Of a DNA stretch of 64,000 nt, positions 1 to 12,554 are shown in pieces. This DNA comes from Reticulascus tulasneorum (lineage: Eukaryota > Ascomycota > Sordariomycetes > Glomerellales > Reticulascaceae), in contig LSAX01000006.1 in NCBI GenBank assembly GCA_001557505.1, positions 3,410,001-3,474,000 of the forward strand. Direction: 5' to 3'. Both the position numbers and the translations under genes were made by a program. The notes below the pieces were generated by a model that was not told the DNA's origin, did no database searches, and worked only from the letters and a program-made list of their open reading frames with translations. How positions within the stretch are numbered: the stretch's first letter is position 1; each line of letters begins with the position of its first letter.

Positions 1-791
1 TCGGGCTTCGAAGAGAGATCAAGAAGTTTCTGCAACAGGTCAACGAGAAAGAACAGCCCTTTGGCCGCATTTACGACCTCGTTCAAGACGCCCGCAGACA
101 TCGTGGAGTCGACATAGATTTAGGCTCTAAAGTCGATATTCTTCAGGTGCGCAACCGACTTCTAACAACCGTGCTGCTCATTAGATGCGACTACGCCATC
201 CTCCTGACTTTCCTCAATGACCGGAAAGGCGGTACCGGCGCAAGTCTTTCCAGTGTCCAGGTCGATTTGAGCATCAATAGAAAGGATTGCGAAACATTGG
301 TAACAGAATCCCGCTCAAGTAACCAACCGGGAAGTTACGTCGACGGCCTCCTATACTGGGCGCGGTTTCTCGCCCTCGAGCGGAGCTTCGCAGAGCCCGG
401 ATCGGAGCTTACCCAGCTCTTGGACAAGGGCAGGGAATATCTCCAGCTCGCGCACAAAATATGTGATGAGTACCCCGGCCAAACAGCCGGCATGAGAAGC
501 GAAATTGAGGACGTTGAGAAGATGCTGCGCGATTCGACATTCTACATGCCGGTCAGCAATGAGGAAAAAGCAGCTGTGTATGCGGCCATGGCGCTCGACT
601 TCAGAGGCACCGGGCATTGGTATTACTGTGAGAATGGCCACCCATTTACAATTGGAGAGTGTGGAATGCCGATGGAAACCTCTCAATGCCCACAGTGTGG
701 TTCTCCGGTTGGTGGTCATGACCATCAGGCTGTCGGTGGTGTCAGACCTGCGACGGACTTGGAGCATGAATTTGGTAGAGTTAGAATTTGA
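1..791 (+). CDS. ZNFX1/NFX1-like helicase, C-terminal part with RZ-type zinc finger (5' end outside window)
   Basis: The frame is open from base 3 with no start codon, so this is the 3' end of a larger gene; the stop is at 789-791. The last 60 residues hold an RZ-type zinc finger: HWYYCENGHPFTIGECG followed by CPQCGSPVGG, with Cys/His ligands at about residues 211, 215, 223, 232 and 235 of the visible part. This finger closes fungal NFX1-type/ZNFX1 proteins, SF1 RNA helicases that in other eukaryotes act in RNA silencing and RNA surveillance. The helicase core lies outside the window, so its motifs cannot be checked. Before the finger the sequence is helical and charged, as in the family's C-terminal linker. 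The family call rests on the finger and its tail (GGVRPATDLEHEFG); the RNA role is inferred from the family. Confidence 0.8.
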   Translation, partial: GLRREIKKFLQQVNEKEQPFGRIYDLVQDARRHRGVDIDLGSKVDILQVRNRLLTTVLLIRCDYAILLTFLNDRKGGTGASLSSVQVDLSINRKDCETLVTESRSSNQPGSYVDGLLYWARFLALERSFAEPGSELTQLLDKGREYLQLAHKICDEYPGQTAGMRSEIEDVEKMLRDSTFYMPVSNEEKAAVYAAMALDFRGTGHWYYCENGHPFTIGECGMPMETSQCPQCGSPVGGHDHQAVGGVRPATDLEHEFGRVRI

Positions 792-1601
792 TCCAGCTCA
801 TGAGGGGCCTTTAGGTAGGCAGCTGCATTTAACAGAGTGATATTTTAAGTAAATTTTATTGAAAAGAGCGTTTAATAACCAAAGATGTGGAACAATCTCC
901 GCTACATACTTATTAAGGACTGCCATAAACGGCAGCCCAAACGGTGACACAGAGGTCATCTTTGACATTGCAGGTTTGAACCTGAACCAACAACCCTGTG
1001 TGCTGCTTGAGTGCCTAGGAGGGAAGAAAGTTGACCCTGGTAATGGACTGACCTTGGACAGTTGGACGTTCCCATTGTTACGCGGAAGTTCAAGTGTTTG
1101 CCAGGTTCGGAGCCGATGCAAACGAGTTGAGATGGTTTACAGATCAGGTCCGCGAATGGCAACGGGAGTTGATGGAGTATGATTTAGTGTTTGGCGCCAA
1201 TTTCCAAATGATTTTAATGCATCAAGCTAGGTAAATGATGTTGACAGTAACGGCTATCGGGTATAAGTGGTGTTTGAGAAAGTTCTAACGCCGTATAATT
1301 CTCCAGACAGCAGTTCCGTCTCATCCTGTTCCAATTGTTGTAGCCATTACTCCCAGACCATGATTTGTAGTCGATGAACCCGGTGGTGCAAGCTCTTGCG
1401 CCGTTGAATCTCAGGCGCCCTCAAGATATAGCTGCGAGACCGTGAATCATACAACCATTTAGACTCCCAGAATACCGAGAATCGACACATGTATGAGTCA
1501 CAAGTAATATGCTGGCTCCGCGAAGATCGAAATCCGCATTGCCACGGAGTTCAGCTGGCCTAAGAAAGGACATGAGGCGAGGCACGAAAGCGATACTGAT
1601 C
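792..1601. other. Intergenic, no gene seen
   Basis: This is the space between the 3' ends of two convergent genes. Short open frames on both strands (up to about 107 codons, 859-1182) show no recognisable domain, signal peptide or splice pattern. The interval presumably holds the 3' UTRs and terminators of both neighbours. Confidence 0.6.
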
Positions 1602-4216
1602 TCAGAATCCGAACTCCGATAAATTTGGCCAATTCAGCCAGTCAAAATTCGTCATATCTTCCCAGGACAGTCCACCGAATGAAGGGTCAAGCTCGTTACC
1701 CGCCTGGTTCAGAGCTTCGACAATTTGGTCATCAGACATGGTGGAGAATTGCAATGTACCCGACCATAACTGCGGTTCCATGTACGGCGCCTGCGTTGCC
1801 AGCGGCTCTATTGCAGCAACCGCATTCATAGTTGTCGGTGTGGGATACCGCGCACTCTGGTGTAAGATTGTTTCTGGCTGCGAATTTGCTCTCGCTTGAC
1901 CTTCCGTCACCGTGGCGGACTTGCGAACGATGCGTCTCAAGTACCTTCCATATTGCGTTGACATGCCGTTGCGGTGTGCAGTCGTCGAGCCAACTCGCTC
2001 CAGGACATCGGCGGTTTCCTCGATGAGATTCCTGACACTAGGAGCGAGATTAGAGGTGCCAGTAGTATATGCACTCAGGCTCAAAGCAAAGCATGCGGCG
2101 AATGAGATCATGATTGCCGTATTGTTCGGCATGGACTGGAGTTGAGCTTCGCCTTGGATAGCCGCACGCAAAACGTTTAGGGCGGACGACAGGCCAGCAG
2201 TGCGGAAGAAACGGCGTACTTCCAGAGGGGCAGTTGGATGGTTAATAACCCCTCCATAAGTTGACAGTCGCGTATGTGTCACTAAAATCTCGACATATGG
2301 AGGGAGTCGATGCTCTGTTCTTTGTTAGCTATCACATATATCGCGTGTGTAAGTGTTCTCAACTTACGAGGTCCTGCACCAATCGAGAGGCCCCATTCTG
2401 TATACCACTGGTCGAAAAACTTTTCAATAGCACTCTGTATTCTATCGCTAGGTTAGTACGAGGTTGAGGAGCTGCGGCATTGAACATACGATTGAGCAAG
2501 CAACGAGCCATCAGTCGAGTAGTGTTGCGATCCGTCGCAAAGGGCTCTCACAGCCGCAAATAGACCGTCCTGCGTCGCGTCAGCTTGCTATAGACCCAGT
2601 GACAGCAATCGAAACACACCAAGTCTCTTCTAAGGACTGCCATGGATACTAGATGACCATCCATTGGATCTGCGATAGGAGAACTATGCCATCGGTCGCA
2701 GTCTCTCAGCGAACGAGTTAGTGGAACGGTGTATGTTCTGCCTCGCGCAAGAGACATTCTGTGATGTGAAACCAAGAATTAGCATCGGATCGATATCGTT
2801 TCAGAGGATTGGATGACTGACCCTCTTTCAAGGACAAATAAAGCAATCCAGCACCGCTCCCTCCGTCGAAGCAATCTCTGTCCTAATTCTGACGACGCAT
2901 CAACGTCGCCAAAGCCATCGACAGCCATGGCTGTTTGGGGATCGACACAGTCTCCGCGTGGTAGGCCAGGCGTAGAGCCCGGAACAAGCAGATCCGTGGG
3001 TATCAACACTTTGTGTAGGGAAAGATCTATCGCAATTGTAGTCGCCATTGCGACGTACCAACAGGTTTCATCATCTGTGCTATGCTGTCCTGGGAACATC
3101 CAAGGGACATTAACCATGAACGCAAGAACGATTTCTACAGATTTGTTCCGTTGAATCATGACTCGATTGGCCAGTAATTTGCAGTGATTGGATAATCTCT
3201 TAGACAGGGCTCCAGCTGAGGGTATGAATAGAGCGGACGCAGCCATAATGGACGTGAACAGAAAAGCTGATCTCGAGCGAGTAAATGGCATGGTATAAAG
3301 CACGGGGTCGAGACCCCAGCGTGTGTGTGCGAGATTTTTATGAAAACTGTATTCAGTAAGCAAGATTAGAACTCCAAAATTTTGGGGGAGGGAATAGAGG
3401 CGAGGGAGATGGGACATGCTTACAACGCAAATAATGTGTCTGCCTCTTCCTCAGTAACCAACCCCATACTGATGGGATCAATTTCATGGCTAATATCAAG
3501 GTTCACTCGAATGGATGTGAAGAATGATTCAATATCCGACGTCTTCTCTGACGGGTTCGGTGCAGTTCTACGGCCGATGGAAGCACCATTTGACGAAGAT
3601 TGACCGGGCGAGGGGCCGCCGCTAGATTTTGGTGATAGGTGCAGATTAGAAGCACGTGCAAGCAGCTGAAGGGGGTTCTCCGCATCGTCAACGGCCAGAG
3701 TTTCTTCAGTCGAGCGGTGTAAACCAGCGAAACTACTGTTCTTTGGTGTGCTGTCAGGTTCGCTTTCGTCCTCGGAGGACGAATCGTCACCCGCATCACC
3801 ATTCTCGTAGCTATTGAACGACTGCTGTCTGCCATTCTTAGCATCAGACGACTGCCGATTGGTAGAACTGTCTAGTAATGCCTGAAGACCGAGGATCGCT
3901 CTCTGGTCTTCAGAAGTCTGCTCGCCGGTTTTCCTCCGCTTGATGGCTTGCTCGATCTGATAGAGCGCCTTCTCGAGACCTTTTCGTTTGCTGTTTGAGG
4001 GTGTTTAGCATCTCGTGGGGGTTTAGTTTCTCACGGGTTAAGACCCTACTTTTTGATACCTTTCTGCCTCCCAGCATGAAACTCCGGCCGTATGCACTCG
4101 GTGCCTTGCTGCAGGCATCGCTTACACTTGGACTGGCCCGGTGGCCAGTCGCATTTGACCTTGCTCCGGCGGCATACGAGGCAAGCAGCTTGTTTCGGGC
4201 GCGACGACTGATCCAT
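1602..4216 (-). CDS. Zn2Cys6 fungal-specific transcription factor, 749 aa, seven exons
   Basis: The predicted exons are 4216-4060, 3979-3424, 3346-2822, 2758-2620, 2569-2490, 2447-2368 and 2314-1602; together they keep one frame for 749 residues. The N-terminus carries the binuclear zinc cluster (CLVCRRSKVKCDW then SKCKRCLQQGTEC, residues about 12-40), followed by a basic linker, a short coiled coil (GLEKALYQIEQAIKRR) and an acidic Ser/Asp-rich stretch. The middle resembles the fungal transcription factor regulatory region, with CWIALFVLERG followed across an intron by LARGRTYTV, the typical join of this domain. The C-terminus is acidic and aromatic (WEDMTNFDWLNWPNL), a plausible activation domain. 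It is nuclear and DNA-binding by family. The target genes are unknown; the nearest metabolic genes are cut off by the transposon block at 5377-14512. I see no truncation or frameshift. Confidence 0.88.
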
Positions 4217-5368
4217 CTTGTCTCACGGACTTTGGTGGCGGGAATTGGACTCCAACGGGGGACTTTCGGGGGTTGTCGGCCAGTGTGAAGTGAGGGGGGA
4301 TTCCAAGAATTTCAGCCACACAGGTTTCGACCAGGTCATCGCAACCAATCGATCCGATACCCCGCAGAGTTCATAGCCATACAGCAGATTCTGCCTGAAT
4401 CTGTGAGAATTGCTGTCGATTGAGAAGGCATCAAACTCTCAAAACCCACGAGGCATGATGAGAAGCCTCGATGTTGAACACCTTTCAGAGTTGTGTGAGG
4501 TCACGGACGACTGGATGGGACGTCGACGACGGTGATGTGGTAAGTGAGGTGACCTTGCATCTCTGGCGCTGTGACCATTGGCTTGACGCAGGGGTCGGGT
4601 GACGGATGGCTTGGCTCCGTCCCACGTGACCTGGAATTGATGAGACCTGAGGGAAACGCAAGCGACCTTCAGCGGGGAAGTGGGCAGCACTTCACAGTGC
4701 CATATTCCGCTTAAGCCGGCTAAAGGGTCCACTGTAATCTACCCCTAGCATCCTAGTTGTTTTATTAAGTCTGGGGAACGTGAGGATCCGGTTCCCCAAA
4801 CTTGGGTCATTCCGATCAGACCCGCATTGACGCAGCCGGTTCCCAATCCAAACCCAGCCCGTCCCATCTAAGGACACGAATTACCTGCTCGACATCATCT
4901 TTCCTGAGTTATTGGAGTGATGTGTATTCTTATATCGTGCTCCCTAGCTTCATAATATGTATGATCCTAAACGATAAAGTCTCCCACTTCTGCAGGGTGT
5001 GTGCTCAAACACTATGAACCTCGTAACAGACGCGCGTTATACCGTTTAGCTTAACTCCCATTTCTGCCATGGATCAGCCTTCTAATATTAACATCATGTT
5101 CCTAGTGCTGTTCTCGTATGCCTTGTCTTGCGGAGCAGTAAAGAGTCACCATGTTCAGGCCAGGGAGCACCAACGAGCAGAGCCTGTGCTCAATGAACGC
5201 GGCGTTTACATCTGCATGGCGATCGCTGCCCTCCTGTCCTCGGCCCTCGGCTGGGATGGTAGGGGGTGCATGAACAGAATCTTAGACCTGCCTCTACACG
5301 TTCAGGGTCTTAATCAAATATAATGGTATTAATGCTTTCTGTCTTCCTTGCGAAAATACTAGACATAA
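4217..5368. other. Promoter side of the Zn2Cys6 gene; no convincing gene
   Basis: Upstream of the regulator and left of the transposon. An 8-bp inverted repeat, TGGGGAAC (4772-4779) and GTTCCCCA (4791-4798), separated by 11 bp, is visible. An 84-codon frame at 5069-5323 (plus) has a hydrophobic start but no recognisable family and is not called. Confidence 0.5.
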
Positions 5369-5376
5369 TTCATGAT
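5369..5376. repeat. Left target-site duplication of the hAT element (TTCATGAT)
   Basis: The 8 bases TTCATGAT lie directly before the left terminal inverted repeat and recur exactly at 14513-14520 directly after the right one. Eight base pairs is the standard duplication length of hAT transposons. Confidence 0.92.
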
Positions 5377-5396
5377 CAGCGCTACCGCAAATACAA
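5377..5396 (+). repeat. Left terminal inverted repeat of the hAT element
   Basis: It begins CAGCGCTACCGCAAATAC. Read from the other strand, the right end (14512 back to 14493) gives CAGCGCTCCCGCAAATAC, with one mismatch in 20 bases. Confidence 0.92.
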
Positions 5397-6519
5397 ATCG
5401 ACTTGCAAATCATCCAAAGCTCGCAATCAATCTAATCTAAATCTAAGATATCCTCAATCTAATTTAATTAATCTAAATAGCTTTAATATTTAGATGACTT
5501 ATAGAGCTATATTATATAACTAGGTATATACTTAGGCACGTATATTATCTTTTTCTTACTTTATTATAAGGCGAAACGTGGTTAAACTAACGTGTTTTCT
5601 AGGTTTACCGGGTAGAATCTAACTTTATATCGCGAATTACTTTTTGTCTAAGCCTTCTTGAGAGCTTTCTTCTTATGATATCTAATTTTATTTTCTTAAT
5701 AGCTTTTATAGAAAGCTTAAATATATTTACTAGATTTTATAAAGTATATCTAGATATTATTAAATAATTTGAAAGATCTTATGATATAATATTACTTATT
5801 AATCTGAAGATCTTTAACTTTCCGTTTGTTATTTAGAAATAACGTTAGTTTATATTAGAAAGGCTTATTTATTAGAAAAAGCTAAGATATTTGTAGATAT
5901 AAGATTATAAGGTTTTTATTATTAAGTTTAATTGTTATAATAAGATATAGAGAGTAGATTAGTGTTATAAATTATATAATAAAAATGGTTATTTAGAACT
6001 TTTTAAAATAATAATAATAAGCTTTATTATAAATCATCTTTTTAAATAAGTTATTTGATAAAGTTATCTATAGTTTATTAATAATCTATTAGAAAACATT
6101 AAGTTATTAAAATATCTTCTTATTTGAAATCGAAGTTTTTTAAACCTTATATCTTTTAATTATAAAGAGATATTACTTTAAAATATTTTTAGATATATAT
6201 AATAATTATTTTTTTAGTTATAATTTAATATATTTAAGATCTAAACGTTGCTTTTATTGTGGATATAGACCTTTTGTTCTTAATATTTTTTAATAAATAT
6301 CTATAAAAGATCTTCTTCTTTTTTAATATAAACCTTGTTAAATAGGTCTTATAGGACTATGAGATTATTTAATAAGATCTTAACTTTATATTTAATAAGA
6401 AATAGAAAGAGATAACTTAATAAATATTAAAAATCTTAACGAAAATTTATTTTAGCTTTAATATATAGATTTTCCCTAATTAATATATGATGATAATAAT
6501 AAATAGGTATTTTATTAAT

Positions 6520-6524
6520 AATAA
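6520..6524. repeat. Left 5-bp target duplication of the gypsy element (AATAA)
   Basis: AATAA precedes the 5' LTR and occurs again at 12550-12554 right after the 3' LTR. The surroundings are AT-rich, so a chance match is possible, but both placements give LTRs of identical length. Confidence 0.6.
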
Positions 6525-6907
6525 TATAACAGGTTAAAAACCTAAAGACACAAGGCCACGGCTTTAGCTACGGTTTAGCCTGATCAGACCTGATTAAGCT
6601 TGATCGATCTTGATTAATTACGTAGATATAAGGCTATTAAGGTAAAAGATGATCATGAGGCTTATTTATAAAGTTACTATAGAAAAAGATAACCTTAAAA
6701 AGCGTGAGAGTTTATCTTACACGTAAAAGACTTAAGGAACTTAGTAATATAGATCAAAGAATATATTTAGCCTTAATTAGGCTTACAGGTTATTTATAAA
6801 ACCTGTAAGCTATATAGGAAGAGGAGGGTTCTCTTTTTCTTTATGTTTAAATAGATAGTTCTAAACTATAGCTAAGTTATAATATACTCCTAGTTAACCT
6901 CTTTATA
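6525..6907 (+). repeat. 5' LTR of the gypsy element
   Basis: It aligns over its whole length with 12167-12549. Examples are the shared blocks GATCTTGATTAATTACGTAG and GTGAGAGTTTATCTTA. Nearly all differences I read are C/T or G/A transitions, as RIP gives. The usual TG..CA ends appear as TA..TA, consistent with RIP at both ends. Confidence 0.85.
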
Positions 6908-7499
6908 TATTTAAATATCTTTTTATATTAAAAATAAAAGCTTTAATCAGTTATAAATTAAATACCCGAAAAAGATAAAAACATTTTAACGAAAAAGTTC
7001 TTAAACTTAACGATAAGCCTTAATTAACGATAGATCAGGTATATAAAGAGGTCTTTAAACCTAAAGATAAGCTTTAACGATAAATATTAAGCCACAAGAA
7101 GCTTTACGTTTTACACCTAGGTAATTAAGACCTAAACTATATAAGATCAAGCCCCGAGAAGTCGAAAGATCACATTTCGTACATAAAAATAAGACCTTAA
7201 AGAATAAGTCTTTATATATAACTTCATCGTCGTTAGGTATTCACTAAGAATAAGGTATAAAAGCTCTACACGAACAAAGGAATAAGATCTTAAAAAATAA
7301 GTCTTTATATATAACGTTATTATCATTAGGTGTTTACTAATAAAAGGGTATAAAGGTTCTACACGAAGAAAACATAAACGAATATGAAGATAGATATTAG
7401 ATTAGCCTTGATTAGGTTATAAATATTATGATAGTTTAAATAGTTATAACTATTTAAATAATAGAAAGGCGGTTGCCCCCTTTATCGATAACCATAACA

Positions 7500-8470
7500 A
7501 ATTATAAAAACGTTATACCCTCTACAACGACGGGGGATATTTAATTAGAGAACCTTCGACGACCTAAGGTTATCTTACTAAACCTTTCTAAGTTTATAAA
7601 AAAAAGAAAACTTTATGAAATATAGAAGGTAAAAATAATAACTAAGATATAGATTAATTATGAAAATATTAGACCCCCAGCGAACTAATTTACCTATATA
7701 TACTTAAGACTAAAAGAAGTGGTAATATAAATATATCTAACCTATTTCTAATTAAAGGTTTAGACTGATCAGGCCACCCTTAACGATTTTTTTATATATC
7801 TAGATTAAAACTACGTAGACTTAAATAAGAAGTAATAGGTGTTAAATCGTCTATATACTATAAAACAAAGAAAGATATCGTTCTCAACCTTCTTACCCCG
7901 TTTCAAAAAAATATTAACAAAAATAAAAAGATTATCTTAAACTAAAGAAGCTAAGATTACCTTCCTCGAAAGGACCTTAGCCTAGAACCTATGATCAGCC
8001 TTAATTAAGTAATATATTCTTATAAACTATAGAGAATATATATTAAAACTATTATAAATAAACAATTAACTTAAAGTTATACAAACCTACGAGAGGAAAA
8101 GTAAAAGAGAACCTTCTCTTAATATAATAGACTAAGAAACGATTTTTATTAAAATCTTTAAGGCTAAAATGAATAATAAGCAAAGATCTTATATAACCGT
8201 TAATCTTAGAGATCTTTAAGCTAATCAAACTAAATAGGTCGATAAGAAAAAATTAGAACGATAAAAGGAAAAAAGGCTTTATTACTATTATAACAAAAAT
8301 AACTATATAATATAATAATATAAGAAAAAACTAACGGTTCGCTTTATAACCTAAGTTAATTTAGGGAAGAAAAAGAAAAAGTTGATTAGCCCTGATTAGC
8401 TTATAAACGAAAAAGAGGACTTATTAACAAGTATATCAGAAGATAGCTCGTCAAAAAAGTAGCTTTTATA
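7500..8470 (+). pseudogene. Decayed gag region of the gypsy element, with zinc-knuckle remnant
   Basis: No long open frame survives. Near 8278-8320 the translation reads YYYYNKNNYI, which fits a zinc knuckle (Cys-x2-Cys-x4-His) whose Cys codons changed from TGY to TAY by RIP. Borders are approximate. Confidence 0.55.
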
Positions 8471-8539
8471 TAAAGTCGTATATAGAAATAAGCACGGAAA
8501 GAGTAAAATTATTAGAAAAGCAAAATAAACATAGACCTT

Positions 8540-10500
8540 ATATTAATTAACTTATATATTAATAAAACTAAGTTTATTAACACCTTGGTTAACTTAGGAA
8601 ACTTATATTATATTATAATTGATAAGAAACTTGCCTAACGTATAAAACTATTTTAAATAAAGATATTTTTAAAGACCTTTAAAGGAGTAATTAATAATAT
8701 TAAACGGAAGATTAAAACCATCATATATATACATATTAACATAGAAAGATATAAATAATACTAAATATTCTTCTATATTATCCCTGATCAAGCTTACCTT
8801 GTTATACTAAGATAAGTATAGATAAAACATTAAGATATTATTAAATATTATTAAGAAAAACGTTTAAAAATATAGGTGATAAATATGATTATTTACGAAT
8901 AACGACGAAGAAAGAGAGAAACCTTCTTAATAAGTAAACTAGCTAAGATCTTAGGAAAAGTTTTTATTATCTACGTAAAAAAGTCTTAAAAAGATAAAAC
9001 GATTAAGCTTTATAAAATAAGCCTAAACGATATTAAGAAAACCCTCTTTAAGTTATCAAGAAAGAAAAAAATAGTTAATATAAAGTCCTAGCTCCTAATA
9101 TAATACCACAACCTTATTAAAACGTTCAACTTAACAAAAACAGGTAAACTACCACCTTACCGCTTTAAAATAGATCATAAGATCCTTATTAAACCTAATC
9201 AGCACGACCAAGAACAAACCTTACTATAAGGGCCCCTTTATAATATATTTAAAGATAAGTTGTTAATCTTACGAAAAACGTTAACAGACCTACTAGATAA
9301 GAACTTTATATAAGTTAGTAATTCTCTAGCTTCCGCCTTAATATTATTCGTTAAGAAACCTAGAAGCGGCATATATTTCTACGTAGACTACTAAGTTCTT
9401 AATAAGATTATAAAGAAGGATAGATACCTTTTACCTTTAATCAAAGAGACATTATCATCTATAACGAAAGCTAGATAATTTATAAAGTTAGATATAATCC
9501 ACGTGTTCTATAAGATTAAGATTGCTAAAGGATAAAAATAAAAGATAACCTTCTATACAAAATATAAGTTATATAAATAATAAGTTATTCTATTTAGATT
9601 AACCGGAGCATTGTCTATGTTCTAAAGATATATCAATTAGATATTAAGGAAATATTTAGATGATTTTTATTTTATTTATATCGACGACATCCTAATCTAC
9701 TTATTAAAGACCTTAGAAGATTACTAACAGAAAGTAAAGATAATGTTAAAAATACTATTAGAAACAGGCTTATAGCTTAATATTAAGAAATATAAATTTA
9801 AAACCAAGAACGTAAAATACCTTAGGTTTATTATAAAAGCAAAAGAAAAGATTAAAGTTGATCTCGTAAAAGTTAAAACGATTAAGTAGTAAGAAGCCCT
9901 TATGATAGTTAAAAACATATAAGGATTTATTAACTTCGCCAATTTTTATCGTATATTTATCAAAGATTTTACTATTATTACGGCCTTTTTAACGGAACTT
10001 ATAAAGAAAGATGTTCCCTTTAGATAAGATTAAGCTTAACAAAAAGCGTTTGAGGTCTTAAAGGAAAAATTCATCTTAGCACCTATCTTGGCCTACTTTA
10101 ATCCTAACTAAGAAATGGTACTTAAGACTAACTTATCAAGATACACGTTAAGAAAGATTCTATCTTAATACGACGAATAGAGGTTATTATACTTTTATAT
10201 ATATTTCTCAAAAAAGCATACGCCTATTGAAAATAATTATAAAATCCACGATAAAGAGCTATTAGCTATTATGAAATATTTAGTAGAATAGGACGTAAAA
10301 TTAAGAATAATAAAAAGATTTATTACCTTAACTAATCATAAGAACCTAGAATACTTTATAAAGTCTTAGAAGTTATTAGAACGATAGATATGTTAAGCTC
10401 TTATCTTAACAAAATATCCTAAGTTAAAAATCCAATTCAGACCTAGCAAAAAAACAGAGCGCCTAGACGTTCTATCTAGATAAGACCAGGACATATTAGT
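8540..10500 (+). pseudogene. Decayed protease, reverse transcriptase and RNase H of the gypsy element
   Basis: Translating the plus strand through stop codons gives a clear pol polyprotein. The protease remnant reads TLVNLGNLYYIIIDKKLA near 8580-8635, with the catalytic Asp of the expected D-S/T-G changed to Asn, as a RIP G-to-A change would give. The reverse transcriptase has VKKPRSGIYFYVDY near 9350 and the catalytic FIYIDDILIY box near 9675, still intact. RNase H follows with YSKKHTP-like and NYKIHDKELLAI segments near 10200-10270. Many stop codons are TAA/TAG at Gln or Trp sites. The order and motifs are those of Ty3/gypsy elements. Confidence 0.85.
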
Positions 10501-10779
10501 AAATTAAGATAAACGAACGAAACAAGAAAAGACCTTGATTAGGCTTGAAATATTAGCTAATATAAAGGTTATTACGTTAAACGTTAACGAAATAACTAAG
10601 TCTATATTATTCCTAAACGAAAGTCTATAACGATTTTAAGAACTATCTCTATAAGATAAACGTTATTAAGAGATAAGAATAATAATATTAGAATAAAAAA
10701 AAAGCTTTTTATTAAAACTAACGTTTAAGGTTATAATTATAAAATATAAAATCAACAATCAAAGACTACTTTAATTTAA

Positions 10780-11700
10780 GAATAAGATTTAGATACCAGA
10801 ATATAAACCCCTACGTACGGAGATTATCTAACACGTCCACAACTCTTATTTATCCGGCCACCTTAGAAAAGATAGTATTATAGCCTTAATCAGCTAAAAG
10901 TTCTTTTGGCTAAGGTTATCATAAGATATACGGTAATTCTTTAAGAATTATGATATATACGGTAAAATATATATATAAAGAAAAAAGAAGAAAAGCTTCT
11001 TTAAACTTTTACTAATCCTAAAAAGGTTCTAAGAAGAACTATTTATCGATTTTATAATAGAATTTCCCCCTAGTAGCCCTGATCAGGCCACTAATATAAT
11101 AATAATAACGTGTAGGTTAAGGAAAAACGTCGTCTTAAACGTGATAATATTTACTATAGCAAAAGATATAACAGAAAGATTAGTTCTTATAGTCTTTTGG
11201 TATTATGATATCCTAAAAGCTATCATAAACGATAGAGGAGTCTAATAGGTAAACGCCTTTTAGAAGAGAGTATGTAAATTGTTTTATATACACTGACGGT
11301 TGTTAACGGCTTATTATCCTTAGACCAATAGAACTATAGAGAAGATAAATTAAGAAGTTTAATCTTATTTATAAGCTTATATTACATAGGTATAAAAAGA
11401 CTGGTCAGAGCTATTATTAAGTTACATAATAACAATTAACAATAAGAACACAACGTTAACAAAGTTAAGCTTATTCTTCGTAACTCATGGTTACCATATT
11501 GATCTCTTAAAGTTAGACAAGCTAGAGAATAAGACGAAAGAAATTATAAAAACACTTATAAAATAGAGATTTATAATAAGACTAAAAGACGTTATAAAGT
11601 AGACGTAAGCTATAATAACTATATCTCAGCAACGATAAGAGTAAGCAGCTAATAAACACCATAATAACCCTAATTAGTTATAAATAAGAGATAAAATATA
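10780..11700 (+). pseudogene. Decayed integrase of the gypsy element
   Basis: The segment near 10840-10920 reads like the zinc-binding start of integrase (VHNSYLSGHLRKD, then a FFWL box). The catalytic core begins near 11040 with ELFIDFIIEFPP, the D-x-hydrophobic entry into the first catalytic Asp region. Stop codons are frequent. Confidence 0.7.
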
Positions 11701-11859
11701 ATTATAACTAAGAAATATTAAGACGATAAGGCCGTCTAAGAAATTAGATTAGCTATAAGTTAAATATATAATTAAGAAAGTTATTAGTTTACACTCTTAT
11801 GAACTAAATATCCTAATGAAAATCTATATTATCTTTCATATTAATCTGCTATATAAAGT

Positions 11860-12160
11860 AGTAATAAACCTGTTATTATTATAATAATAAGATGATATCT
11901 AGCCGCTGGAAATATTAGTTAATAATAAACTAGAATAGAAAATTAAAGATATCTTATAAGCTTAGACTAAAAAGATAGGCCGAAGATCACAATAAGAAGT
12001 CTAAGTTAAATAAGCAGGCTATATTATCTCTACTTAAAAACTAATAATAAAACTATAAGATATAATTATAATAGAAAGATTTAAAATAATATACAGACTT
12101 ATAGATATTTATAATAAACTATTTCACGTTATAATAGACAATTAACGAAGGTAAAGAAAA
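11860..12160 (+). pseudogene. Decayed chromodomain-like tail of the gypsy element
   Basis: Translation through stops gives an alpha/beta segment with EVQVK.AGY followed by a W-to-stop site and KLIIKLQDI. This resembles the (Y/V)LVKW-GY...TWEP-L--L core of chromodomains at the end of chromovirus integrases. The call is moderate because RIP removed the aromatic cage residues. Confidence 0.5.
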
Positions 12161-12166
12161 GGGTAT

Positions 12167-12549
12167 TATGATAAGCTAAAAGCTTAAAGATATAAAGTTA
12201 TAGCTTTAGCCGCGGCTTAGCCTAATTAGACCTAATTAAGCTTAATCGATCTTGATTAATTACGTAGATATAAGATTATCAAAGTAAGAGATAATCGTAA
12301 AGCCTATTTATAAGGTTATTATAAAAAAGGATAACCTTAAAAGACGTGAGAGTTTATCTTATATATAAAGGACTTAAAGAACTTAGCAATATAGATTAAA
12401 AGATATATTTAACCCTAATTAGGCCTACAGGTTATTTATAAAGCCCGTAAACTATATAAGAAAAAGAAGGTTCTCTTTTTCCTTACGTTTAAATAGATAG
12501 TTCTAAGTTATAACCAAGTTATAATATATTCTTAATTGACTTTTTTATA
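12167..12549 (+). repeat. 3' LTR of the gypsy element
   Basis: Direct repeat of 6525-6907 with the same length of 383 bp, followed by the AATAA target duplication at 12550-12554. Confidence 0.85.
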
Positions 12550-12554
12550 AATAA

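Larger units (their letters stand above)
6525..12549 (+). mobile_element. RIP-degraded Ty3/gypsy chromovirus LTR retrotransposon, nested in the hAT element
   Basis: Two direct repeats of 383 bp flank an internal region with decayed gag, protease, reverse transcriptase, RNase H, integrase and chromodomain-like remnants in gypsy order, all on the plus strand. Stop codons interrupt every part, mostly TAA/TAG at positions that expect Gln or Trp. The hAT sequence continues on both sides (5377-6519 and 12555-14512), so the gypsy jumped into the hAT copy. It is inactive. Confidence 0.9.

Noticed and set aside
859..1182. 107-codon plus-strand frame
   Set aside because: No domain and no good translation context; an overlapping minus-strand frame of equal length is just as likely by chance.
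4772..4798. 8-bp inverted repeat TGGGGAAC/GTTCCCCA as a regulatory site
   Set aside because: Single occurrence with no known matching factor; noted only in the interval description.
5069..5323. 84-codon frame with hydrophobic N-terminus
   Set aside because: Short, no recognisable family, directly beside the transposon; not enough support for a secreted protein.
9724..9942. 72-codon minus-strand frame, hydrophobic
   Set aside because: Lies antisense to the RIP-mutated reverse transcriptase; the hydrophobicity comes from AT-rich codons.
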